Below, piece after piece: positions 1-5,614 of a stretch of 5,614 bases of DNA; within the stretch, counting starts at the first letter, position 1, and each line of letters opens with the position of its first letter. The stretch covers positions 948 to 6,561 of the forward strand of contig DOSP01000026.1 of assembly GCA_003512175.1 (NCBI GenBank), written 5' to 3'. This DNA comes from Candidatus Kerfeldbacteria bacterium (GTDB lineage: Bacteria > Patescibacteriota > Patescibacteriia > UBA9570). Position numbers and translations under genes: made by a program. Under the pieces are notes generated by a model. That model made no database searches and had not been told where the DNA came from. It saw only the letters and a program-made list of their open reading frames with translations.

Positions 1-151
1 ACGCCAGTAACACCAGGGCAAAACGCTTCTTTTTGTTGGCTCGTTCAAACGTGGTCATGTCGACTTCACCATCTGCATTATCTGACCGGTACAGGTTCAC
101 AAAGTCGTCATGTTTCGATGAAGTCGATTTTGATTTATGCTTCTTTCCCAT
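1..151 (-). CDS. N-terminal fragment of a small Lys/Ser-rich, probably membrane-anchored protein (3' end outside window)
   Basis: The minus-strand frame opens with ATG at 151-149 and runs off the left edge after 50 codons without a stop. The peptide begins MGKKHKSKSTSSKHDDF, a strongly basic Lys/Ser/His-rich head. It continues through a polar acidic stretch (DNADGEVDM, about residues 24-32) to a basic patch, ANKKKR (residues 38-43). It ends in the hydrophobic run FALVLLA, which looks like the beginning of a transmembrane helix; Lys/Arg just before it would favour a cytosolic N-terminus. This ATG follows the recO stop by only 7 bases, and no other start fits. No Shine-Dalgarno sequence precedes it; a TATAAT box lies six bases upstream instead. 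I do not recognise the family and the rest of the protein is not visible. The frame and start are fairly secure; the membrane anchor is inferred from a few hydrophobic residues. Confidence 0.7.
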   Translation of the reverse strand, partial: MGKKHKSKSTSSKHDDFVNLYRSDNADGEVDMTTFERANKKKRFALVLLA

Positions 152-157
152 GAGCAG

Positions 158-186
158 ATTATACTAAAAATTGTTCACTCTGTACA
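158..186 (-). promoter_or_regulatory. Candidate promoter giving a leaderless transcript of the left-edge gene
   Basis: On the minus strand, TGTACA (186-181, four of six matches to TTGACA) is followed after exactly 17 bases by a perfect TATAAT (163-158). The -10 box overlaps the recO stop codon. With its last base at -7, transcription would begin at 151, the A of the downstream ATG, so the mRNA would have no leader. This fits the absence of a ribosome-binding site. The match is visible directly; promoter activity is inferred, and a perfect hexamer in AT-rich sequence can arise by chance. Confidence 0.45.
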
Positions 187-764
187 TGATCACCACAGTA
201 CTCATACAACCACAGATGCACCGCTTGATAGAGTTGCTGCCAGTCAGCCTGTTGCACACGTAATTTTTGGATATCGGCAAACGGCGCTGTGTACAACCAC
301 CGTATCAGTTTGGTCTCCGGCAATTGATAACCCAGCAGCTGAATGAGCTTCACCACAAAACTAATCGGGATTAATTTTGTATAGGGTGCATGATCCAACC
401 AGGTGAATGTACTAAACAACAATTGATACACCGCCGGATCAGCTACATTGTCTTTCACCAGTTCATCTAACACTTCAGCACAGTAGACCGCTGCGGTAGA
501 GCGATCTTTCGCCTGCTTCATTTGCGCAAACCGCTGACTGACCACCGCCCCACTCACCGTATACCGTTTACCCATAATAAGCGAAACATCAATCTCGGCA
601 AATGGCTCGAGCACCCCAGCTAATTTCGCTCGCGGTTTACGCACCCCAATGGCTTTGCAGATTAATTTCCCGCAGGCTTCCGTATAGATGACATAGGTGC
701 GGTCGTACTCCCGCCACGGCCGGTAGTACAACACAATGCCGCGGGTGTTGATGGTTTCAGCCAT
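159..764 (-). CDS. recO: DNA repair protein RecO, short form without zinc-finger cysteines
   Basis: RecO is the mediator that, with RecR, loads RecA onto SSB-coated single-stranded DNA during gap repair; it binds DNA and anneals strands in the cytosol. Residues 1-80 match the N-terminal OB-fold. They include TRGIVLYYRPWREYDR (7-22) and the family hallmark GVRKPRAKLAGVLEPF (40-55), followed by GKRYTVSGA. Residues 85-201 form the helical C-terminal domain, with the typical KLIQLLGYQLPE at 139-150. In many RecO proteins a four-cysteine zinc site follows that point; here there is no CxxC pair at all, and the protein is 201 residues against roughly 240 in typical bacteria. The ATG at 764 lies two bases after the ileS stop (TAAACATG), so translation is probably coupled to ileS. 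No Shine-Dalgarno sequence is evident. Identity is secure from the N-terminal motif; loss of zinc is read directly from the sequence. Confidence 0.93.
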   Translation of the reverse strand: MAETINTRGIVLYYRPWREYDRTYVIYTEACGKLICKAIGVRKPRAKLAGVLEPFAEIDVSLIMGKRYTVSGAVVSQRFAQMKQAKDRSTAAVYCAEVLDELVKDNVADPAVYQLLFSTFTWLDHAPYTKLIPISFVVKLIQLLGYQLPETKLIRWLYTAPFADIQKLRVQQADWQQLYQAVHLWLYEYCGDHVQSEQFLV

Positions 765-766
765 GT

Positions 767-3568
767 TTACTGTTCAAACGTTACGCTGACAGTGTCATCG
801 ATCTGATCCAGTTGTGGCGTATCGCTGATGATGATCTTACGAGCCAAAGTTGCTTTCATCAATTCTTCTGTATATTCTTCCACGACTGTTCTAATCACCG
901 GATTTGTAGAATGAATACTTGCTTGAATTTGATCATGGATGGTCAAGTTTTTCTTCTTACGATGCGCATTGAGTTTACGTACTAAATCACGAAAGTGACC
1001 TTCTTTTTCAAGTTCTGGTGTTAAGGTGGTATTTAATTCCAATTGATTTCCTAGTTTGATTTGTTTGACGTTCACTTCTTCCGCCAAGAGAGTGGAAAAT
1101 TCATCTGACAAGGTGATTGGAATAATCAGGTGTTGTAATGGCTGACGAACTTTTATTTTGGCCTGCTCCCGTAACGCCAACGTTTGCTCAACTAAGCCTC
1201 TCGTTTGAGTCATTGTTTCCAAAATACTGCTTGAAAAAAATTCCTGATTTACTTCTGGCCAAAATTGTAAATGAATGGAATCCCCGGTTTCTTTTGCATC
1301 AGAAAATACCGTTTGAAAAATCTCTTCGGCAATAAAGGGTGTAAATGGAGCTAATAGTTTTGCAGTTGTTACGAGTACAGAGCGTAGGGTACTCAAAGCA
1401 GCCAGGCTGGTTTCTTGAGTTTTAAATCGAACTCGACTTCGTCGAATATACCAGGTTGATAATTCTTGGACATGTTGTTCAAGCATGGTGGAGGCACCAT
1501 ATAAATCATATCGCTCCATAAACGCCGTTACCTCCTGAATGGTCGATTGAGTGTACGCCAATATCCATCTATCCATGATGTACTGTGACTGCGGTTGCTC
1601 GGGAACCGTTTTGCCGGCGGCAAACATGGTATAAAACGACACTACATTGCGCAGTGTCAACAACACTTTTTTCATCACTAAATCCACACCTTTCTCGGAA
1701 AAGCGTAAATCTTCCGCTTTCACCACTGGTGAACTCATCAGATAAAAGCGCAAGGCATCAGCGCCATACTTATCCATCACCACACTTGGCTCAGGATAAT
1801 TTTTCAAGCGTTTACTCATTTTCTTTCCATCCTCCGCCAGCACTAACCCATTCACAATCACCTGCTGAAAGGCTGGCTTGTTATACAACGCTGTACTTAA
1901 TACCATCAGCGTATAAAACCAACCGCGCGTTTGATCTAACCCCTCAGCAATAAAATCAGCCGGAAAACCGGGTGGTAAATCTGTGGCAGTGCTGCCACCT
2001 AGCCAGTGGCTTTGGGCATACGGCATTGAACCAGATTCAAACCAACAATCTAATACAGCGCCAATGCGATGATAGTCTTTGCCATCTTTCTGAATGACCA
2101 CAGCATCAACGTATTGCTTATGCAGATCAGTGACCGCCACGCCGGATAATTCTTTCAATTCGGCGATACTGCCGACACACAGCACGTCACCATCGGTTGA
2201 TTTCCAAATCGGTAAGGGTGCGCCCCAATACCGTTCACGCGAGATGGCCCAATCTTTCGCCCCTTCTAACCATTTGCCGAATCGGCCCTGTTTAACATGC
2301 TCCGGCATCCAGTTGACCTGCGCATTATTTTTCAACATGTCCTCTTTTAATTGCGTCACCCGTACAAACCACGAGGTGGTAGCGTAATTCAATAATTTAG
2401 TATCGCACCGCCAACAGTGCGGATAACTATGTCGATACGGTTCCGCTCGAAAGACAAAATGATTATCTTGGGCATTTTTTACAAATTGTTGTTGTCCTTG
2501 TTCGGTTGATAAACCTTGATACCGGCCGGATTTTTCATTAAATCGACCATCCATATCGACATCTAAAATCAACGGTAATTGGTTACGTTGCGCAGCTTGC
2601 ATATCAATTTCACCATATGATCCATTGATTGTCACAATTCCAGTACCCTCAGTGACTTCCACATACTCACCGGGAAACACCTGATAGACATTTGAATTAT
2701 TTTTTACTTCAGGCAGATCACGATAAGATGACTCAATTGGTTCATACTTCATCCCAACTAAATCTAGGCCTTTCATCTCTTCAAGAATAGTGTAGGGAGT
2801 ATCTCGTAACACTGCTTCTAATCGATCTTTCACCAGGTAAAGGATTTCGCCTGCTACCTGGACCTTCACATAGGTATAATTTGGACCAACGGTTAAACCG
2901 GTCGTGCCGGGAGTGCTCCACGGTGTGGTTGTCCAGGCCAAGAGATACGTATTGTCTTGTCCGACTACTTTGAATTTCCACGTTACGGCTACATCCTCAA
3001 TCTCCTTATAGCCTAAGGTCACTTCAAAGTTCGACAGTGGTGTAACGCAACGGGGACAGACATGCATCGCTTTCTTCCCTTCATAAATCAACCCTTTGTC
3101 ATACAATGTTTTGAAGACCCACCAGACTGATTCCATAAATTCTGGATCCATCGTCCGATAATCATGGTCCATATCGACAAAGCGACCTAACCGTTCAATG
3201 GTGTCACGCCACTCTTTGGTGTATTTCAGCACACTGGTTTTACAGGTGTCATTGAATTTGGCCACGCCAATTTTCTCGATATCCTGTTTCGTATTCAAGC
3301 CCAGTTCTTTTTCAATTAAATTCTCCACTGGTAAACCATGACAATCCCACCCCCAGCGTCGTTCTACTCGAAAACCACGCATGGTTTGGTACCGCGGAAT
3401 GACATCTTTAATGGTGGAAGCGACAATGTGCCCGTAGTGTGGTAAGCCGGTGGCAAAGGGCGGACCATCGTAAAAACTAAACGCGTGATCAGCCGGTCGT
3501 TCTTGGATTGATCGCTCAAAAATTTTATGTTCTTTCCAAAACGCGGCAATGGCCTGTTCACGCTCCAT
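767..3568 (-). CDS. ileS: Isoleucyl-tRNA synthetase, eukaryote-like (type 2) form with atypical editing site
   Basis: Class I aminoacyl-tRNA synthetase that activates isoleucine with ATP and charges tRNA-Ile in the cytosol. In order: the HIGH-type signature HYGH (44-47) within FYDGPPFATGLPHYGH; GWDCHGLPVE (73-82); the CPRC knuckle (171-174); the editing domain with WTTTPW (212-217) and GTGIV (308-312); the second knuckle CWRC (385-388); the synthetic-site segment DCWFESGSMPY (507-517) and GLDQTRGWFYT; and KMSKRLKNYPEP (583-594). The helical anticodon-binding domain fills roughly 640-800, with VRQPL at 807-811. KMSKR followed by KNYP is the signature of eukaryote-like IleRS2 rather than the KMSKS of common bacterial IleRS1, and the C-terminal zinc finger of IleRS1 is absent. 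The ATG is the only plausible start: the frame closes eight codons upstream at the previous gene's stop, which leaves a slightly short N-terminus. The editing pocket carries non-consensus residues (T222, T313), described in the findings. Confidence 0.97.
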   Translation of the reverse strand: MEREQAIAAFWKEHKIFERSIQERPADHAFSFYDGPPFATGLPHYGHIVASTIKDVIPRYQTMRGFRVERRWGWDCHGLPVENLIEKELGLNTKQDIEKIGVAKFNDTCKTSVLKYTKEWRDTIERLGRFVDMDHDYRTMDPEFMESVWWVFKTLYDKGLIYEGKKAMHVCPRCVTPLSNFEVTLGYKEIEDVAVTWKFKVVGQDNTYLLAWTTTPWSTPGTTGLTVGPNYTYVKVQVAGEILYLVKDRLEAVLRDTPYTILEEMKGLDLVGMKYEPIESSYRDLPEVKNNSNVYQVFPGEYVEVTEGTGIVTINGSYGEIDMQAAQRNQLPLILDVDMDGRFNEKSGRYQGLSTEQGQQQFVKNAQDNHFVFRAEPYRHSYPHCWRCDTKLLNYATTSWFVRVTQLKEDMLKNNAQVNWMPEHVKQGRFGKWLEGAKDWAISRERYWGAPLPIWKSTDGDVLCVGSIAELKELSGVAVTDLHKQYVDAVVIQKDGKDYHRIGAVLDCWFESGSMPYAQSHWLGGSTATDLPPGFPADFIAEGLDQTRGWFYTLMVLSTALYNKPAFQQVIVNGLVLAEDGKKMSKRLKNYPEPSVVMDKYGADALRFYLMSSPVVKAEDLRFSEKGVDLVMKKVLLTLRNVVSFYTMFAAGKTVPEQPQSQYIMDRWILAYTQSTIQEVTAFMERYDLYGASTMLEQHVQELSTWYIRRSRVRFKTQETSLAALSTLRSVLVTTAKLLAPFTPFIAEEIFQTVFSDAKETGDSIHLQFWPEVNQEFFSSSILETMTQTRGLVEQTLALREQAKIKVRQPLQHLIIPITLSDEFSTLLAEEVNVKQIKLGNQLELNTTLTPELEKEGHFRDLVRKLNAHRKKKNLTIHDQIQASIHSTNPVIRTVVEEYTEELMKATLARKIIISDTPQLDQIDDTVSVTFEQ

Positions 3569-3578
3569 AATGCCGGCT

Positions 3579-3607
3579 AGTGTACCGAAAAATTACAGCT
3601 CGGTCAA
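3579..3607 (-). promoter_or_regulatory. Candidate promoter for ileS with a very short leader
   Basis: On the minus strand TTGACC (3607-3602, five of six to TTGACA) and TACACT (3584-3579, four of six to TATAAT) are separated by exactly 17 bases. The -35 element lies in the last codons of the upstream gene and the -10 element in the 24-base gap before ileS. Transcription would begin near 3572, leaving a leader of about four bases before the ATG at 3568. There is no Shine-Dalgarno motif in the gap, which fits near-leaderless initiation. The -10 match is only moderate, so ileS could instead be read purely from upstream. Confidence 0.35.
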
Positions 3608-4327
3608 ATGGAACACCTTGATGATAGCTGGTTTGTAGAGCACTTCGCGATCTTCCTGTGACCAGGCATTAAACTGCTGTTCTAGTTGTGCCAGCGTAGC
3701 ACGATAGCGAGGATCAAGCAGTGTCTTGGCTGTTTCGCCATACACGCCGACCGTCCAAGAAAATTGCGAGAAACTGCGTAGAGCATCTTTGGCCCCTGGT
3801 TGCAACTGCTCAATTCGGCGCCGGATATAATCAAACTTTTGATCCAGTAAACCAACCGGCACTTGATGAACGCGATGCAAAAAATATCCCAGTACGGTAG
3901 GTACTTTCTGGCCGTAAATAATGGGTATATCCATGTGGCCCAGTTGGTACTCTAAATTCTGATAAAATGCCTGGGCACCACCATGGGTTGGTAACGCAAC
4001 ATCATCCAAATCACTCACTTCAAATAGCTGTGGACACTCCGGTGTAGCTGGTTCAACATACCCCTCAATATGCAAGCCGTACTGATGAGCATCCCCAAAT
4101 TGCACTCCAAACTCAAGCTTCCCATTTCCTTGTGGTAAATCAAGTTGTTTAATATTATCTGGTTGCAAACCAACTCCACCACGAATGTCGCGTGGCAAGA
4201 ACATTTTCACCACATCACCTTGTTTGGCACCACGTAAACGACCAATCCCATCCGGACCATGCGTTAAGGCCCACAAGTCTGGCCAATCTTTGGGAGTGAA
4301 CCGAACTGGTTCTCTGGCCTCAGCCAT
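3593..4327 (-). CDS. Conserved-looking protein of unknown function, 244 residues, coupled to the upstream gene
   Basis: I do not recognise this family. The frame is intact, starting at ATG 4327-4325 and ending with TAA at 3595-3593. The start shares one base with the stop of the upstream gene (TAATG), a common arrangement for translational coupling, and no better start exists. The protein has no signal peptide or membrane segment and should be cytosolic. The N-terminal half (about 1-110) is rich in Gly, Pro and Asp and looks beta-rich (GDVVKMFLPRDIRGGVGL at 37-54, KLEFGVQFGD at 70-79, YGLHIEGYVEP at 83-93). The C-terminal half (about 115-244) looks helical, with YIRRRIEQL at 167-175, and ends in a hydrophobic strand AIIKVFHL. 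Only one cysteine (residue 98) is present, so no zinc site. Codon usage and amino-acid composition look ordinary, so it is very likely a real gene, perhaps the binding partner of the upstream protein. Confidence 0.82.
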   Translation of the reverse strand: MAEAREPVRFTPKDWPDLWALTHGPDGIGRLRGAKQGDVVKMFLPRDIRGGVGLQPDNIKQLDLPQGNGKLEFGVQFGDAHQYGLHIEGYVEPATPECPQLFEVSDLDDVALPTHGGAQAFYQNLEYQLGHMDIPIIYGQKVPTVLGYFLHRVHQVPVGLLDQKFDYIRRRIEQLQPGAKDALRSFSQFSWTVGVYGETAKTLLDPRYRATLAQLEQQFNAWSQEDREVLYKPAIIKVFHLTEL

Positions 4328-4329
4328 TA
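4325..4329 (-). other. TAATG stop-start overlap coupling two unknown genes
   Basis: On the minus strand the TAA stop of the larger unknown gene (4329-4327) shares its last A with the ATG of the 244-residue gene (4327-4325). No Shine-Dalgarno motif is visible in the 30 bases upstream, so the second gene is most likely translated by ribosomes that terminate on the first. The overlap is seen directly; re-initiation is inferred from the known behaviour of this configuration. Confidence 0.75.
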
Positions 4330-5614
4330 GGCCGCTTGATCAAATTTCTTGTCGCCCATTACTGCCACAATTGCAGCTGCATCATAGCTCCAATCACCGC
4401 TGGCTTCGTCCTCAATAATGATGAACTTACGATCTTTCAGCAAGGCTTCTCCACGCAGATTGCCTAAACTCAAGCAGTTCGCCACACGTTTTAAGGCTGT
4501 GGCAGGATGGACGCTGTCGACTGCCCGTTGCGCCGCTGTACGTGGCAAAGCATACAGCATGATGGCCAACTGTTGATCTTTAGCTAAATCAAGTCGATCT
4601 AATCGAGCCCGCAACTCAGCTGGGATTGTACCCAATAATTGCTCCTGAGCGGTCGGTACAGTATCGAGCACTAAGGCATCAATAAAGTTATTAATGTCGG
4701 CAAACCGCTGCAGAGCGGCACTGAGTAATTCATCATTGGGTAGTTTTTGACGCGGATTAGTCGGGTCAGTTTGCACAATGCCGGCATTGACTGCCCAATC
4801 TTTACCAAACGTTTTTTGCAACTGCATAAAGGCATCACGGATGGCATCAATTTTTTGCACTGCCTGCTGTACCACTTCCACTGGATTGGTGATTCGAGCG
4901 GGAATGGCCAAATCGAACGATTTGATGATGGTGTCTCGTAACGGCGATGATCCAGTAAGATCGCGAATTTCCTTGAGCTTGCCTTTGATAAGTTTTGCAA
5001 AGTCTTGAGGTGTTGTTCCTGGGAAGGCTTGCTCGAGTACTTCAGCTTTCACTTCGCCAGCGATGATTGACTGCAAAATTGGTTCTTGTTCTTCCTTAGC
5101 CGCTTCGGCTTCCGCTGCAACTGTTTCAGAGTCAGCTGGTGCTTCTAGCAAAGTAGGAATCACCTCAGCATTTGGTTTATCGAGATCCTCACCTAACTGC
5201 AAGGCTTCAAATACTTTTTTGCGAATCTGCAAGATAATGGGTCGATCGGCTTCATTCGAAAACCGTAGTTCTTGTACCTTTCGTTCGCCTAAACTGGTTT
5301 TGAAGGCTGCGTCAGCCATTAATTCCTTAATGACCGTGCCTTGTGTTTTGCTCAACAGGTCGTTCATGTAGGTGACCCCTTCTTTTTTATCCGCATTCGG
5401 CATAGGTTTTAATTCGGCGCGAACGGCATTAGCAAACTTCGGACCCATAATGGCAAAGGTTCGGCGCATCATTTGGCGAATTTCACCTAACGCAATGGCA
5501 TCCTGCTTGGCGCGGGCAAATACCTCATCGACGTTTTGTGGTGTGTGATCTTCACTGACCTTAATCTCACTGCCGGACGCAGCGCGCACTAAGCGATCAC
5601 GTTGGGCTGCACTG
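4327..5614 (-). CDS. Large helical soluble protein of unknown function (5' end outside window)
   Basis: I do not recognise this family. The frame ends at TAA (4329-4327) and stays open to the right edge. A GTG at 5589-5587 could serve as a start, but the frame continues upstream without a stop (SAAQRDRL precedes it) and there is no start signal there, so the gene probably begins beyond the window. At least 428 residues are visible. Counting from that GTG, residues 15-135 are charged and look helical. An Ala/Glu-rich linker follows at about 149-169 (including VAAEAEAAKEEQEP). Another predominantly helical region covers roughly 170-375. The C-terminus is more beta-like (FIIIEDE at 389-395, then SGDWSYDAAAIVAVMG). 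There is no signal peptide, membrane helix, nucleotide-binding loop or metal-binding Cys/His cluster. Its TAATG link to the next gene suggests the two products work together. It could be a structural or scaffolding protein, but nothing visible proves that. Confidence 0.8.
   Translation of the reverse strand, partial: SAAQRDRLVRAASGSEIKVSEDHTPQNVDEVFARAKQDAIALGEIRQMMRRTFAIMGPKFANAVRAELKPMPNADKKEGVTYMNDLLSKTQGTVIKELMADAAFKTSLGERKVQELRFSNEADRPIILQIRKKVFEALQLGEDLDKPNAEVIPTLLEAPADSETVAAEAEAAKEEQEPILQSIIAGEVKAEVLEQAFPGTTPQDFAKLIKGKLKEIRDLTGSSPLRDTIIKSFDLAIPARITNPVEVVQQAVQKIDAIRDAFMQLQKTFGKDWAVNAGIVQTDPTNPRQKLPNDELLSAALQRFADINNFIDALVLDTVPTAQEQLLGTIPAELRARLDRLDLAKDQQLAIMLYALPRTAAQRAVDSVHPATALKRVANCLSLGNLRGEALLKDRKFIIIEDEASGDWSYDAAAIVAVMGDKKFDQAA

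Noticed and set aside
1585..1953. Plus-strand open frame of 122 codons opposite ileS
   Set aside because: It lies entirely antisense to a well-conserved part of ileS, has a low-complexity Ser/His/Pro-rich translation, and has no start signal or family resemblance; it is a shadow frame. The same holds for the other plus-strand frames, such as 137-346, 2094-2387, 4185-4418 and 5063-5371.
3569..3592. T-box or other riboswitch controlling ileS
   Set aside because: The gap is only 24 bases and the upstream gene ends there, so there is no room for a T-box stem or antiterminator, and no T-box consensus is seen.
3569..3600. Rho-independent terminator between the 244-residue gene and ileS
   Set aside because: A short T run (TTTTT) follows the stop codon, but no GC-rich hairpin precedes it, so read-through into ileS is more likely.
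5587..5589. GTG as the true start of the large unknown gene
   Set aside because: The frame stays open upstream to the window edge, there is no Shine-Dalgarno or -10 signal near it, and the preceding codons look like ordinary coding sequence; the gene is treated as 5'-partial.
767..5614. Recoded UGA (glycine or tryptophan), as in some CPR lineages and mycoplasmas
   Set aside because: All frames are long and complete with no internal UGA, tryptophan is encoded by TGG throughout, and every visible stop is TAA, so the standard bacterial code fits.

Overview
The window is a gene-dense, single-direction stretch of bacterial chromosome. All five genes read on the minus strand, in the order: a large soluble protein of unknown function (5' end cut by the window edge), a 244-residue protein of unknown function, isoleucyl-tRNA synthetase (ileS), the recombination mediator recO, and the N-terminus of a small basic, probably membrane-anchored protein (3' end cut). 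Gene junctions are a TAATG overlap, 24 bases, 2 bases and 7 bases. No intergenic stretch reaches 30 bases, and there is no RNA gene, mobile element, CRISPR array or obvious terminator.

The organism is most plausibly a streamlined bacterium of the Candidate Phyla Radiation (Patescibacteria). This is an inference. It rests on a short RecO without the usual zinc-binding cysteines, a 933-residue IleRS of the eukaryote-like (type 2) kind, tight packing, two coupled genes that I cannot place in any family, and the lack of a recognisable Shine-Dalgarno sequence before any visible start. All four visible stop codons are TAA. Long frames free of UGA argue against the UGA-glycine code of Gracilibacteria/Absconditabacteria.

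Layout. At 4327-5614 and 3593-4327 are two unknown cytosolic proteins joined by TAATG, which suggests translational coupling and a shared job. At 767-3568 is ileS, intact and full length for its subtype. At 159-764 is recO, two bases downstream of ileS. At 1-151 is the start of a Lys/Ser-rich protein that reaches a probable transmembrane segment at the edge. ileS (translation) and recO (RecFOR repair) are housekeeping genes probably read on one transcript; I see no functional tie between them and the unknown pair.

The points most worth a second look are two. First, the IleRS editing domain lacks the conserved His of the GTGIVH motif (Thr here), and the Asn of the TTTPWTLPxN motif is also Thr, although the editing Asp is kept. 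Second, there are two promoter-like -35/-10 pairs, each with a 17-base spacer, placed so that transcripts would start at or within a few bases of the ATG (leaderless or nearly so) for ileS and for the gene at the left edge.
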